A stretch of DNA of 64,000 nt from [Leptolyngbya] sp. PCC 7376 (GTDB taxonomy: Bacteria > Cyanobacteriota > Cyanobacteriia > Cyanobacteriales > MRBY01), in assembly GCF_000316605.1 (NCBI RefSeq), contig NC_019683.1:852036-916035 (forward strand). The letters run 5' to 3'. Positions within the stretch are counted from its first letter, which is position 1. The number at the start of each line of letters is the position of its first letter. Shown in pieces: positions 19,204-28,522 of the stretch. Under the pieces are notes generated by a model. That model searched no databases, was not told the origin of the DNA, and saw nothing but the letters and a program-made list of their open reading frames with translations. A program made the position numbers and the translations under genes.

Positions 19204-21341
19204 GGAGATTTTAGCTCTAAAGTGCAATCTTGGGCACTTTGAATGAGTGGTAAAAGTGGCCCCATTTGCTCATTGCCATTGACGCTGAGATCACTGTGAC
19301 ACAAATAAATTCGTTCTGAACAGCGTCCGATTAGATCCTGCACAATACGTTGGAGTCGCTGTTGATTTTGGGTGGTTTCTGCAGCGATTGACCAAGGTTC
19401 ACCATCCCAATCCCGCTGGAATACACCATAACCAAACAGAGTTGCAGCACCACCTTTTTCCCAAAGTCTTGACCCTGCATCAAGCCAAAATTGATAACAA
19501 TGGCGCAATCTAGCGGAACGATATTGGAAAATTGTGGCGAGGGTAATAGCGGGTTTGGTGTTGCGATTAAAGGCAAATTGGGGACGCGGATTGGTTGAGA
19601 TGAGATCACCTTGCAAGAGCTTGATCAGCTCGGGAAGACGAGATGTTTCAGGCTCAGTCGGATGGCAGCGGCGATCACCCTTATAGAAATGCTGACAAGT
19701 TTCGGTAAGCTCACGCAAAGTTGCAGATTGTTCGTAATTTAAGCTCAAACGGTCTACAAAGAAATAACGAATGGCTTGGTCTAAGGTTGTTAAAATACCG
19801 AGCGGTGACATGTCGAGTTCTGCTTTTTGCTCCTCAATCCATTGCCGGATTTCTTCGTAGGCAGTAGTGACTTGATAGCCAAGGCGATCGCCCCGTGGCA
19901 TGGTATTTGCAGGTAAAAGCTTGGGATGCTCGGGGTCTGGTTGATAGCAATAATCTACAAGTAATCCCGCTCGCACTGGATCAATGAGGTATTCATTTTC
20001 AGCCGTTTGGGAAAGCATAATTAGCAACTCTGCCACTTCACTGGTTTGGATCAATCGACCACAGTGAGGATAGAGCAAAGCAAGTAATGTCACCGGCGAT
20101 CGCCCCCAGGGAGAACTATAGAGCGGGCGTTGTTCACTGAGAGGTTCTACCAAAATCGATGCCACACCCAAACTTTGCATCAAGGTATAACGAGCAACTT
20201 CGTCTAAACCAGGAGCAATAATCGCAATCTCTTCCGGTAGAACTTTTTCGTCTTTAATCAGCCGTTGGATTTCTGTGATGACATTTTGCAACAAGCTCGT
20301 GCGGGATAGCGATTGGATCGATTGGACAGCTTTAGGTAAGGGTTCACTAAAACCGGGTTGCGTTAACTGAGTTTGCAATATTTCTCCCAAACTCTCCGCC
20401 AATCCAGCCTTTTTTGCTATCGAAATCTCTTCACAACGCGTTGCCAATGTCCCTAAATAATTTGGGTCAGCATTTAAGCCCAGACGAGTTTGACCATCAG
20501 GATTTGTGGTGAACATCGCAGCACAATCAGCATCCAGAAAAACATCGCATAAATCTTTGGCGATCGCCGGATAATCATGGACATCATCTGCCCAAATCGA
20601 ATCAAATCTTTCAATCAATTGACCTTGATACGTAGCGTTTGGCAGTAAATATCGCCAGTACAACTCGTAAATAATGCCGTAGGTTAAGAAGCTTCGCTCT
20701 AGACACCAATCCCGCCATTTCAACAATAAATCTGTCGCTTCAGCTGTCACCATTGCCAGTAAATCATCCTGACCATAAACCACCGAGCCACTAAGCACCG
20801 ATAATTGTCCAGCTTCCAGCCGCTCCCCAATCTCTTCCGGAGCAACACCTGCTGCCCCCGCCAATTGCAATAAATCCAATAACCGTCGCACTAAACGTCC
20901 CAGCGATCGCCCACTGAGATTAAGCTCCCACTCTTCAAATGTTGGCTCCCACAGCTCCGTCGCATATTTTTGTTCTAGCTCTGGCCGTAATCGCAGCGAA
21001 AAAGCAGGCTTCAGGGCGATCGCCCCACAGATAATTGGAAAAAATAGTTCCACCTCATCTGCCATAAAACCTAAAGGCGTTTTACTCACCACATTGCCTT
21101 CGCCTTGTAATGAACGCTGAATTGCGTCAGCCAACTCCCGCTGAGTTCGATTCGTCGCCGCAAATACCAGCATTGACTGTTGAGTTTTGCTCTTTGCAAA
21201 GGTGGGAGATTTCTGAGTGGGCATTTTGGATTTCAAGTCATGATGCCGTTGAATTTCCGCCACCAAACGAGTTGTTTTTCCACTACAAGATTTCCCCTTG
21301 AGCCAAAACTGTTTACTGCCTAAATTCCGTACCTTTACCAT
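19200..21341 (-). CDS. Superfamily-1 helicase-like P-loop protein, 713 residues
   Basis: The N-terminus holds a Walker A motif G-K-S-C-S-G-K-T (residues 16-23). It is followed by a motif Ia-like [17 protein letters not shown] and a Walker B-like [14 protein letters not shown], which corresponds to the DEAQD box of UvrD/RecB-type helicases but with D-D-V-H-D. Later segments ([34 protein letters not shown]-like region) resemble the second RecA domain of AddB/RexB-type proteins, but clear motifs V and VI are missing. It may be a degenerate helicase or a nuclease-complex subunit. I chose ATG 21341 over the TTG at 21356. It is divergent from pcxA and its end overlaps narB by three bases. Confidence 0.7.
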   Translation of the reverse strand: MVKVRNLGSKQFWLKGKSCSGKTTRLVAEIQRHHDLKSKMPTQKSPTFAKSKTQQSMLVFAATNRTQRELADAIQRSLQGEGNVVSKTPLGFMADEVELFFPIICGAIALKPAFSLRLRPELEQKYATELWEPTFEEWELNLSGRSLGRLVRRLLDLLQLAGAAGVAPEEIGERLEAGQLSVLSGSVVYGQDDLLAMVTAEATDLLLKWRDWCLERSFLTYGIIYELYWRYLLPNATYQGQLIERFDSIWADDVHDYPAIAKDLCDVFLDADCAAMFTTNPDGQTRLGLNADPNYLGTLATRCEEISIAKKAGLAESLGEILQTQLTQPGFSEPLPKAVQSIQSLSRTSLLQNVITEIQRLIKDEKVLPEEIAIIAPGLDEVARYTLMQSLGVASILVEPLSEQRPLYSSPWGRSPVTLLALLYPHCGRLIQTSEVAELLIMLSQTAENEYLIDPVRAGLLVDYCYQPDPEHPKLLPANTMPRGDRLGYQVTTAYEEIRQWIEEQKAELDMSPLGILTTLDQAIRYFFVDRLSLNYEQSATLRELTETCQHFYKGDRRCHPTEPETSRLPELIKLLQGDLISTNPRPQFAFNRNTKPAITLATIFQYRSARLRHCYQFWLDAGSRLWEKGGAATLFGYGVFQRDWDGEPWSIAAETTQNQQRLQRIVQDLIGRCSERIYLCHSDLSVNGNEQMGPLLPLIQSAQDCTLELKSP

Positions 21342-21452
21342 AACGACGATCAACAAATCCTAAATTGCAGTTGCTCAACCCAAACCATTGCAAACCCAAC
21401 GATTCGCTACAATAATGAACCCATATTGCCTAGGTTTTTCTGATGGTATCCT

Positions 21453-22754
21453 ATGAAATTTAATACCTTCGTCAAAAAAGCCCGAAGTTGGTTTTACGAC
21501 ACCCCAGACCGTGCTTTAGACCAAGCATATCGCGCTGTCCTCACCATCAAGGCAATCGAAGATGAGCATTTTCAGGGCAAAGTCGTTTCGAGTCGAAATG
21601 CCGAGTATAGCGATAGTGTCATTAACTATTTCCAGAGTGAAGTCCGCAAACAATTGAAGCTCGCTCAGGTGCGCCTTCGGGAATTTCGGTCATTTAAAAC
21701 GGTGATCGCAGTTTCAGAAGAGACAATTAATAAAAAATCCAGCAATATTTATTATCCCGAGGTCACGGATAAACCAGCCATCGTGATCGAAAAGCTGCGA
21801 TTTATCGATGAAGTGACAGAGCGATATGGTCGTCCTCTATCAAAACAATCTGTTGCCTTGATTAATGTTGATCAACAGTCGATGGCGACAATGTCTGAGG
21901 GAGGTGCAGAGGCGCTAGCAAACGAACGCCAAAAAGCTGATACTGCCATGGATAAAACGGGGTTAGTGCCGCGTTCAATTGTGCGCACTTTTGGTCGAAT
22001 TCAACAAGAAATCGATCCGAAATCCCAAGAAGCAGAAGAAGATGTTGTTAAAAAGTTTCGGCGATCGCGCAATAAAACGGCAGTTTCCATCAAGTTCTTA
22101 TTGATGTTGGTCATCATTCCGTTGCTAGTGCATCAACTCTCAAAAATTGCGATTACCCCTTTCGTCGAAGAGCATTTTTTTACAGAGGCCAGTCCTGCTC
22201 TCTTCGCCAATACTGACCTTGAAGATGATGCCTTTGAAGAATTAGAACATTATCGTGCCAGCCTTGAAATGCGTTCTTTTGTGGGTTTAGCGCCAACCTT
22301 AGACGAAACGCAGATGAAGGAAAAAATCAAAGAAAAGGCAGGGGAGATTGCCGTTCAATATCGAGATCGCAGTTTTAATGCCTACGAAAATATTTTTGCG
22401 GATATCTGTTCATTTTTTGCGTTCGTTGTCGTACTGATATTTAGCCAGAGAGAAATTGCCGTCCTCAAAAGCTTTCTCGATGAAGTCATATACGGTTTGA
22501 GTGATTCAGCAAAGGCTTTTCTAATTATTCTGTTTACCGATATTTTTGTGGGATACCACTCGCCTCACGGTTGGGAAATTGTCCTAGAAAGCGTCGCCAA
22601 ACATTTCGGTATTGCCGAAAGTCGTGATTTTAATTTCCTCTTTATTGCAACCTTTCCGGTCATCCTCGACACGGTTCTCAAATATTGGATTTTCCGTTAT
22701 CTCAATCGTATTTCACCATCAGCGGTTGCCACCTACCGCAACATGAATGAATAA
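21453..22754 (+). CDS. pcxA: Proton extrusion protein PcxA (CemA/CotA family)
   Basis: A 433-residue protein of the CemA/PcxA family, which supports light-dependent proton extrusion across the plasma membrane and thereby inorganic carbon and nitrate uptake. The soluble N-terminal half (KFNTFVKKARSWFYDTPDRALDQAY) is followed by the conserved membrane part: LLMLVIIPLLVHQLSK, NIFADICSFFAFVVVLIFS, DEVIYGLSDSAKAFLIILFTDIFVGYHSPHGWE and the end FPVILDTVLKYWIFRYLNR. Length matches cyanobacterial PcxA, longer than plastid CemA. The neighbourhood with nitrate uptake genes fits a role in ion homeostasis, but no operon is formed. Confidence 0.92.
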   Translation: MKFNTFVKKARSWFYDTPDRALDQAYRAVLTIKAIEDEHFQGKVVSSRNAEYSDSVINYFQSEVRKQLKLAQVRLREFRSFKTVIAVSEETINKKSSNIYYPEVTDKPAIVIEKLRFIDEVTERYGRPLSKQSVALINVDQQSMATMSEGGAEALANERQKADTAMDKTGLVPRSIVRTFGRIQQEIDPKSQEAEEDVVKKFRRSRNKTAVSIKFLLMLVIIPLLVHQLSKIAITPFVEEHFFTEASPALFANTDLEDDAFEELEHYRASLEMRSFVGLAPTLDETQMKEKIKEKAGEIAVQYRDRSFNAYENIFADICSFFAFVVVLIFSQREIAVLKSFLDEVIYGLSDSAKAFLIILFTDIFVGYHSPHGWEIVLESVAKHFGIAESRDFNFLFIATFPVILDTVLKYWIFRYLNRISPSAVATYRNMNE

Positions 22755-22773
22755 AATATCAGCTAAAAAAGAG

Positions 22774-22805
22774 AGGCGATCGCTAAATTATTGTGGCGAT
22801 CGCCT
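22774..22805. terminator. Bidirectional terminator made of two HIP1 octamers
   Basis: AGGCGATCGC (22774-22783) and GCGATCGCCT (22796-22805) are perfect inverted arms between two convergent genes; each arm is built on a HIP1 core. A-rich and T-rich flanks are modest. Confidence 0.6.
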
Positions 22806-22839
22806 TCATTTTGCTCCAGTTGATTTCAGTAAATTAGCC

Positions 22840-23862
22840 CTACATATCTTTCAATGTGAATAATTTACGAATCGGCTTTGAAGAGCGTGTCTCTAAAGAC
22901 GTCACTAATTCAAAGTCACCGGGCGCAAACCCACCATCGGGCGCTTCAATAATGAGCGTATATGTGCCAACTTCCCGATCCAGCTCTGCTGTCTCTCGGA
23001 AGACAAATTCAGGCTCGGGGAGCTCTCCTTCATCATCTCCCAGGTAACGGAGAATAAACGTAATCTCAGAATCACCACGGGTACGAGCGACATTCGCCTG
23101 AAAACTTGGAATCTCTGCCGAAAAACTCAGGAATCCAATCCCAGTAGAAAGTTCAGCCGCATGTTCCTCACAATAATCTTCCACATCATCAGTACCCTCA
23201 CAGACCTTGACTTCAGAGACACTATTATGTAGACCCGCATTATCAATCTCGTCGCCATTCCGATTTGTAACATCCTCAGGATCTGTCCACACAGAAAACT
23301 TACGGTCAGACTTCAAAGCTGTCTTATTACCAATCTCTTCTGGAATTAGCGTAATCCGATAATTACCCGGTTGTAACTCCAGATCTTTTAGCGTAAATAG
23401 CAATGACTCTTCACCCTGCGATACATCAAAAACCTCATTAAAGACTTCTGATTCTTCATTAGGTTCAGGCCAATAGTCGAGGGTAATCCTCATTTTTTCA
23501 GCGGTGTCACTTTGTAGGAAAGTGGCGCTAACAGAAATCTCTTGAGACTGCTCTAAAAACGCAATCTCATGCTGCTCACAAACACCATTAGTGGGAGTAG
23601 AGCAAGCTGCCACACCAGACAAACTAACGGAGGTATCTTCTGCAACGAGAATGGCTGCAAACCACAAAATAATGCACAAAAATATTTTGAGGAATTTAGA
23701 TTTCAGGAAGGATAGACGCTCTTCAATTTTCGGTTGTAGAGGGGGAAGCACTAAGACTATTGAAATAATAGTGAGTGCAAAACCGATAACATTACCGCCG
23801 ATGACAAGAATCAGCCCGATGAGCACACCGAGTACAACAAGAATCCACTGAACAAATTTCAT
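22840..23862 (-). CDS. Membrane-anchored extracytoplasmic protein of unknown function, 340 residues
   Basis: Unrecognised. Three hydrophobic stretches open the protein: VQWILVVLGVLIGLILVIGG, VIGFALTIISIVLVLPP and, after a charged turn, KIFLCIILWFAAILVA. The remaining 270 residues are strongly acidic and look like two beta-rich repeats that end similarly: QPGNYRITLIPEE in the first and VGTYTLIIEAPDGGFAPGDFEL in the second. Cysteine pairs (ACSTPTNGVC, CEGTDDVEDYC) could form disulfides outside the cell membrane. The layout suggests two immunoglobulin-like lobes held at the membrane. It is convergent with pcxA. Confidence 0.72.
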   Translation of the reverse strand: MKFVQWILVVLGVLIGLILVIGGNVIGFALTIISIVLVLPPLQPKIEERLSFLKSKFLKIFLCIILWFAAILVAEDTSVSLSGVAACSTPTNGVCEQHEIAFLEQSQEISVSATFLQSDTAEKMRITLDYWPEPNEESEVFNEVFDVSQGEESLLFTLKDLELQPGNYRITLIPEEIGNKTALKSDRKFSVWTDPEDVTNRNGDEIDNAGLHNSVSEVKVCEGTDDVEDYCEEHAAELSTGIGFLSFSAEIPSFQANVARTRGDSEITFILRYLGDDEGELPEPEFVFRETAELDREVGTYTLIIEAPDGGFAPGDFELVTSLETRSSKPIRKLFTLKDM

Positions 23863-24072
23863 TTTTTATACATGGGTTAAGGTAAACAGCCACATCTATC
23901 GAGAAAACACATATATTACCCAAAAATTATAGGTGTTACTGTTCTACACGACTTAGCATCTTTTGTTGCTAGAGCTAACAATTGAAAAAAAAGGTTATTC
24001 ATGGCGATCGCCTGTCCTATGAGGCAGGTCTATCAGATCACCAAGCAATAATTAAGTTCACTAGATAAGTAT

Positions 24073-24471
24073 TCAAGATTGAGCTTCAGAAATTAATGCA
24101 GCGACTTTCTCTCGAATTTGATCGCGTACTTTGTGAAATGTCTCTAAAGGTTTGCCATCTGGATCTTCTAAATCCCAATCTTCAAATACATCGCGAGTTA
24201 GCCATGCTTCCGGCAGACTTACACCACAGCCACACATCGAAATCACCACATTGAAATCCTCAGCATTAAAGTCGCCAAGGGCATCAGACGTCTGGGAAGT
24301 GAGGTCGATTCCAATATCTGACATCACTTGAATTGCCGTAGGATGCACTCGACTCGCCTCTAACCCAGACGAGACCACTTCAATTTTGCCTGCACCTAAT
24401 GTCTTTGCAAAACCTTCCGCCATCTGGGAACGGCAAGAGTTTCGACGGCAGACAAACATCACTTTTTTCAT
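24073..24471 (-). CDS. arsC: Arsenate reductase, low-molecular-weight phosphatase fold
   Basis: ArsC reduces arsenate to arsenite so that it can be exported. The 132-residue protein has the phosphatase-type P-loop FVCRRNSCRSQMAEGFA with the nucleophilic Cys (C-x5-R) and a further conserved cysteine pair in VVISMCGCGVSLPEAW; DWDLEDPDGKPLE supplies the catalytic Asp loop. The pattern matches the glutathione/glutaredoxin-linked cyanobacterial ArsC known from Synechocystis. Just upstream on the same strand is a decayed acr3 efflux gene, so the arsenite produced may lack its usual exporter here. Confidence 0.9.
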   Translation of the reverse strand: MKKVMFVCRRNSCRSQMAEGFAKTLGAGKIEVVSSGLEASRVHPTAIQVMSDIGIDLTSQTSDALGDFNAEDFNVVISMCGCGVSLPEAWLTRDVFEDWDLEDPDGKPLETFHKVRDQIREKVAALISEAQS

Positions 24472-24558
24472 AGGTTCGACAGATAGTTAAAAAAATTATT
24501 TACAGGAACTCATACAACGAGAGTCTAGCAAAGTTGCTTTTTCAGGTTGGCGTGAGAA

Positions 24559-24690
24559 TCAAGCTGCAGTACGCTTACAAAATTCCACCAACATCAATAT
24601 GACTGGTGCTGCAATTAAAACACCCACAACCATTGTTAAAGCCGCTCCAGAATTTAACCCACATAAAATAACCGCTGTGGCGATCGCCTC
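24559..24690 (-). pseudogene. C-terminal remnant of an Acr3 arsenite efflux gene
   Basis: On the minus strand 43 codons between in-frame stops encode [20 protein letters not shown] and then a hydrophobic end reaching EFCKRTAA. The G-L-N-S-G-A-A-L-x-x-V-V-G-V-L pattern is typical of the last helices of Acr3-type arsenite carriers. A stop codon directly precedes it and no further Acr3 sequence is visible upstream, where the divergent desaturase gene and its promoter begin. It lies 87 bases before arsC in the order expected of a cyanobacterial ars operon, so it is best read as a truncated exporter. Confidence 0.7.
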
Positions 24691-25054
24691 TCACTTTCCT
24701 CATCAAAAGATATACAGCGCTTACGCAGCAGAGAACTAGGGTCTCTTATTTCCCAATAAAAATAAGCGCTGAAATAACGAAATTACGTTGAGCTGCATCA
24801 ATCCTGGTATCAATTAATCTCCACTAAAAATCTTTTCATCTAATAACTATGGGCAATATTTTGGACTTTTCTGCACAAGCTCAAAATAGTGTCCCTGTAA
24901 TTCCGTTACAATGGGACGCTTCGAGCAAAATTCAAATAGGTCATCCCTCGGTATCCCTTGTTCCTTAGATATTCTCGTTCCAAATATTGATCTTACAACT
25001 TGCTCAACCCTTAAAACTCTTATTTATTAAAAGAATAAGCAGAACATTTTTTGA
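24691..25054. other. AT-rich gene-poor stretch between acr3 remnant and desaturase
   Basis: Contains the desaturase promoter region. One 39-codon frame (24849-24968, plus strand, MGNILDFSAQAQNSV...) is open but lacks a ribosome site and family resemblance; it is not called as a gene. No inverted repeat or IS end is evident. Confidence 0.4.
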
Positions 25055-26134
25055 ATGGATAACACAATAAAAAAATCAGATTTCATACTACAACCTTATA
25101 TGAGAAGCCATAACCTAAAGGCAACATATCAGGTTCTAAATACCTTAGTTCCTTATATCTTTCTCTGGTTTTTAGCTTTTCAGTTATCCAAAATTTCTAT
25201 CTTATTTTTACCGCCAATTATCTTATTACTTGTGTTGCTATCGTTACGCGGCTTCTCTTTAATGCATGATTGTGGACACAACTCTCTCTTTACCTCTAAA
25301 CGCGCCAATAGAATAGTTGGCTTTGTGCTGGGTGTTCTCAATGCCATGCCTCAATATTGGTGGTCGAGGGATCATGCTTATCATCACAAAACAAATGGAG
25401 ATTGGGAGCAATATCGAGGTATTGGAGATTTTTTGTCGACGGACGAATATAAGGCTCTAAGTTCATTTGGCCAAAAAGTTTATAGACGAACCAGACATCC
25501 TTGGATGGTTTTACCTGGTGGTTTTTTCTATTTGGCTTTTAAACCAAAGATTATTCTTGTCGCAGGTTCCTATGATTTTATTCGTCATTGGTTGGCTTGC
25601 ATACAAGCAAATTCTTCGGCAACATTCTCAAGTGTAGTCGATTCACATCAGCCAAAACAGTGGGGTTCTGCTGCCGAATTTTGGGATGTACTTTTGAACA
25701 ATATTTGTGTCGTTTCTAGTTGGATCATTCTTTGCCATTTTCTTGGTACATCTTTCTTCTTAAGTGTCTATTCAATGGTTTTGATGTTCTCTGCAGCAGC
25801 TTTAATTTGTATCTTTTTTATTCAGCATAATTTTGAAGACACTTATGCTCATAACACAGAGGGTTGGGATTATTTATGCGGTGCAGTAGAAGGAAGTAGT
25901 TATTTGAAAATGCCGGTGATACTCAATTGGTTTACTGCAGATATTGGATACCATAGTATTCACCACCTTTCCGAAAGAATCCCCAACTATAATTTGAAAG
26001 CTTGCCATCAGAAAAATGCTCATCTTCTTGGCAATATGAAGACCGTTCAAATCAAAGATATTTTGCACTGCGCTAAATTTATTCTGTGGGATTCTGATTC
26101 TGAGCAGCTAGTCTCTATTGATGAATATTGCTAG
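25055..26134 (+). CDS. Membrane fatty acid desaturase
   Basis: A 359-residue di-iron membrane desaturase. The three histidine boxes are visible: H-D-C-G-H (SLMHDCGHNSLF), H-x-x-H-H (DHAYHHKTNGDW) and H-x-x-H-H (DIGYHSIHHLSERIPNY), plus QHNFEDTYAH before box 3. Hydrophobic helices flank them. The pattern around boxes 2 and 3 is closer to the bacterial acyl-lipid desaturase group typified by Bacillus Des than to the usual cyanobacterial DesA, DesB or DesC, so the regiospecificity is open. Its coding sequence looks more AT-rich than its neighbours and lacks HIP1 octamers, and it interrupts the arsenic cluster; both suggest recent acquisition. Confidence 0.85.
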   Translation: MDNTIKKSDFILQPYMRSHNLKATYQVLNTLVPYIFLWFLAFQLSKISILFLPPIILLLVLLSLRGFSLMHDCGHNSLFTSKRANRIVGFVLGVLNAMPQYWWSRDHAYHHKTNGDWEQYRGIGDFLSTDEYKALSSFGQKVYRRTRHPWMVLPGGFFYLAFKPKIILVAGSYDFIRHWLACIQANSSATFSSVVDSHQPKQWGSAAEFWDVLLNNICVVSSWIILCHFLGTSFFLSVYSMVLMFSAAALICIFFIQHNFEDTYAHNTEGWDYLCGAVEGSSYLKMPVILNWFTADIGYHSIHHLSERIPNYNLKACHQKNAHLLGNMKTVQIKDILHCAKFILWDSDSEQLVSIDEYC

Positions 26135-26214
26135 ATCAAATCCATTTGGCCTGAACATTTTTACAATCTTGAGCCTTGTTTTTTTCTTAACTAATTCCTT
26201 AATCTGAGTTACTC

Positions 26215-26244
26215 GCAATAAAAGGGCGATCGCCCTTTTATTGC
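26215..26244. terminator. Perfect 30-bp palindromic terminator with central HIP1 site
   Basis: Left arm GCAATAAAAGGGCGA is exactly complementary to the right arm, giving a 30-bp palindrome centred on GCGATCGC between the convergent desaturase and arsR genes. The A/T tracts within the arms allow termination in both directions. Confidence 0.75.
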
Positions 26245-26250
26245 AGTGCT

Positions 26251-26565
26251 CTAACAACAGGGCTCAGCAGGTGTAAATTGACTATTTTTATAGTCTGAGA
26301 GATAAGATTCTAGGGTTGCAAACTGTTGAACATTGAGACGGTAATACATCCAACGCCCCTGTTGACGGGCAATCACAAGATTGGCATCTTTGAGATTTTT
26401 CAAATGAAATGATAGCTTCGATTGACTGGTATCCAGTGCTTCACACAATTCACAGACACAGAGTTCTTTAGATTGCAATAACTCCACGATTCGAATGCGC
26501 AGCGGATCAGATAAAGCTCGAAAACCTTGCCAAATTTCAACGGGACTTTGAACTAGTGCTTGCAT
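26251..26565 (-). CDS. arsR: ArsR-type metalloid-responsive repressor
   Basis: A 104-residue winged-helix repressor of the ArsR/SmtB family. The metal-site motif E-L-C-V-C-E-L (ELCVCELCEAL) is the classical arsenite/antimonite sensor in helix 3, and a further Cys pair ends the protein (AEPCC). The recognition helix lies in DTSQSKLSFHLKNLKDANLV, followed by the wing QGRWMYYRLN. Such proteins repress ars genes until arsenite binds. It is on the same strand as arsC and the acr3 remnant, but 1.6 kb away, with the desaturase gene between them on the opposite strand. Confidence 0.88.
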   Translation of the reverse strand: MQALVQSPVEIWQGFRALSDPLRIRIVELLQSKELCVCELCEALDTSQSKLSFHLKNLKDANLVIARQQGRWMYYRLNVQQFATLESYLSDYKNSQFTPAEPCC

Positions 26566-26645
26566 AACAGAAAAGATAAGTGGCCGAATAGATAGCAGTT
26601 CTAATTACTCATTCTAAAAAGCGATCGCCCGATCGATATCAATTC

Positions 26646-26668
26646 TCAAGAATTACGTTATATCTTGA
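26646..26668. promoter_or_regulatory. Inverted repeat, possible ArsR operator
   Basis: TCAAGA (26646-26651) and TCTTGA (26663-26668) are perfect inverted half sites 11 bases apart, 81 bases upstream of the arsR start. ArsR-family repressors bind such dyads in their own promoters. Candidate only. Confidence 0.4.
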
Positions 26669-26720
26669 CTAGATTTAGAATCTCGCTAAAGAAAAAGACG
26701 GCGATCGCCAACCCCAAGGA

Positions 26721-27149
26721 TCAATCCTCGCCCGGTTCCAATACCTGCACTTCGACAACTTTCGCATCGACAGTGTCAGCGTCGACCTCAACCGCATCAA
26801 CTACAGACACATCGACAGTTCCAGTTGGCGTTTGTCTTTGGAAAGCTTTATCGACAACCTGTACAACTTCACCACAGCTAGGACAGCGGGCAATCGAATT
26901 ATTCAAACCACTAAACGTGTGGCTACAAACAGGACAATCATCCTCAATAATATTGCGCTTTAGCCACCACTGAAAGCCTAAAATACCGAGGACAATCGTC
27001 ACTGGAATCAACAAAATCAGCACAATAAAGCCATTGACAATCCAGCCTAGACCAACTGAAGTCAACAAAGCCGCTATCAGGAGAAAGGTAAAAAAACAAC
27101 CTAAACCGGAAGATTTGAACTGAATATTACGAGAGAAGGGATCGTTCAC
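26721..27149 (-). CDS. Two-helix membrane protein with zinc ribbon, unknown function
   Basis: The 142-residue protein has two hydrophobic helices (GLGCFFTFLLIAALLTSVGLG and NGFIVLILLIPVTIVLGILG), then a cytoplasmic zinc-ribbon pattern C-P-V-C ... C-P-S-C (DDCPVCSHTF, ARCPSCGEVV), and a Val/Asp-rich acidic tail (VDVSVVDAVEVDADTVDAKVVEVQV) that repeats V-D-A/V. No catalytic motif is visible. It is divergent from hemE. The ribbon suggests binding to a partner protein or nucleic acid near the membrane; function unknown. Confidence 0.7.
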   Translation of the reverse strand: MNDPFSRNIQFKSSGLGCFFTFLLIAALLTSVGLGWIVNGFIVLILLIPVTIVLGILGFQWWLKRNIIEDDCPVCSHTFSGLNNSIARCPSCGEVVQVVDKAFQRQTPTGTVDVSVVDAVEVDADTVDAKVVEVQVLEPGED

Positions 27150-27252
27150 AACACTTCTTAATAATTGTTAACCGCATACTTTCATCACTCAAGTTTATTT
27201 TACAAACCGAGATGATAAGCTTACAAATGCACAAAAATTATTTTAATAAATC

Positions 27253-28305
27253 ATGTCGGAAAGCAATAATACACCTCTGCTATTGAGGGCTGCACGAGGG
27301 GAGAAAGTAGAACGTACTCCGGTATGGATGATGCGCCAAGCAGGGCGTTACATGAAAATTTATCGTGATCTCCGTGAAAAGTATCCGAGCTTCCGTGATC
27401 GCTCTGAAAATCCGGATCTCGCGATTGAGATTTCCCTGCAACCTTGGCATGCTTTCAAGCCAGACGGCGTGATTATGTTCTCTGACATTTTGACTCCGTT
27501 ACCCGGCATGGGCATTGATTTTGACATTGTCGAAAGCAAAGGTCCCCAAATTACGGATCCCATCCGGACAAAGGAACAGGTAGATGCAATGACACCTTTC
27601 CACCCTGAAGAATGTCTTCCCTTCATTAAGACAATTCTCAATACCCTCCGTGACGAAGTGAAGGATGAGGGTACTGTGCTCGGTTTTGTTGGTGCGCCTT
27701 GGACCTTGGCGGCTTATGCAATTGAGGGTAAGAGCTCTAAGAATTATGCTGTGATCAAGAATATGGCGTTCTCTGAGCCTGCGATTCTCCACAGTTTCCT
27801 TGGAAATATTGCTGATGCGATCGCCAAGTATGTTTGCTACCAGATCGAGTGTGGCGCACAGGTTATCCAAATGTTTGATTCTTGGGCAGGACAGCTTAGC
27901 CCCCAGGACTACGACATTTTTGCGTTGCCTTATCAGAAGCGTGTGATTGATCAGGTAAAAGAAAAGTATCCTGATTTTCCTTTGATTCTCTACATTAGCG
28001 GTAGTGCTGGTGTGCTGGAACGCATGGGCAAAACAGGCGTTGATATCATCAGCGTTGACTGGTCTGTAGACATGCTTGATGCGAAAAAGCGTCTCGGCAG
28101 CGACATTATTCTTCAGGGTAATATCGACCCTGGCGTGCTCTTCGGCTCCCAAGAGTTCATTAAGAGTCGCATTATCGATACAGTGAAAAAGGTTGGCGAC
28201 CAAGGTCACATTCTTAACCTCGGCCACGGTGTACTCGTTGGTACTCCAGAAGATAATGTGCGTTTCTTCTTCGAGACTTGCAAAAACGTTCAGAGTTTCC
28301 TTTAA
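27253..28305 (+). CDS. hemE: Uroporphyrinogen III decarboxylase
   Basis: HemE removes four carboxyl groups from uroporphyrinogen III to give coproporphyrinogen III. The 350-residue protein starts with the conserved [13 protein letters not shown] signature and contains the substrate-binding segments [29 protein letters not shown], and [15 protein letters not shown], ending with [17 protein letters not shown]. Length and motifs are those of a normal active enzyme. It is a single gene followed by a clear terminator. Confidence 0.97.
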   Translation: MSESNNTPLLLRAARGEKVERTPVWMMRQAGRYMKIYRDLREKYPSFRDRSENPDLAIEISLQPWHAFKPDGVIMFSDILTPLPGMGIDFDIVESKGPQITDPIRTKEQVDAMTPFHPEECLPFIKTILNTLRDEVKDEGTVLGFVGAPWTLAAYAIEGKSSKNYAVIKNMAFSEPAILHSFLGNIADAIAKYVCYQIECGAQVIQMFDSWAGQLSPQDYDIFALPYQKRVIDQVKEKYPDFPLILYISGSAGVLERMGKTGVDIISVDWSVDMLDAKKRLGSDIILQGNIDPGVLFGSQEFIKSRIIDTVKKVGDQGHILNLGHGVLVGTPEDNVRFFFETCKNVQSFL

Positions 28306-28404
28306 GGCGATCGCCTCCCATGGAACATCACGTTTCCCATATGGCTAGCCCAACGAAACTCTATCTAACATAGAGTCTGTCAATAATATTGCTTTTCTAA
28401 CCTT

Positions 28405-28444
28405 AAAAAGCGCCCTAGGAATTTAATCTCTAGAGCGCTTTTTT
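28405..28444 (+). terminator. Rho-independent terminator after hemE
   Basis: AAAAAGCGC (from 28405) pairs with GCGCTTTTT (ending near 28443); internal CCTAG/CTAGA extend the structure. Confidence 0.8.
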
Positions 28445-28522
28445 CATGGTTATTTATCCTGTTTGCTCGACCGTAATTTAACACTCAGATTAAATTGCCA
28501 TCACTAGCGTCAACGGAAGAAT

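Noticed and set aside
24849-24968. 39-codon frame upstream of the desaturase
   Set aside because: No ribosome site, no recognisable family; retained only as a remark in the intergenic entry.
27499-28227. 242-codon minus-strand frame opposite hemE
   Set aside because: Fully antisense to a well-conserved enzyme; composition reflects hemE codon positions.
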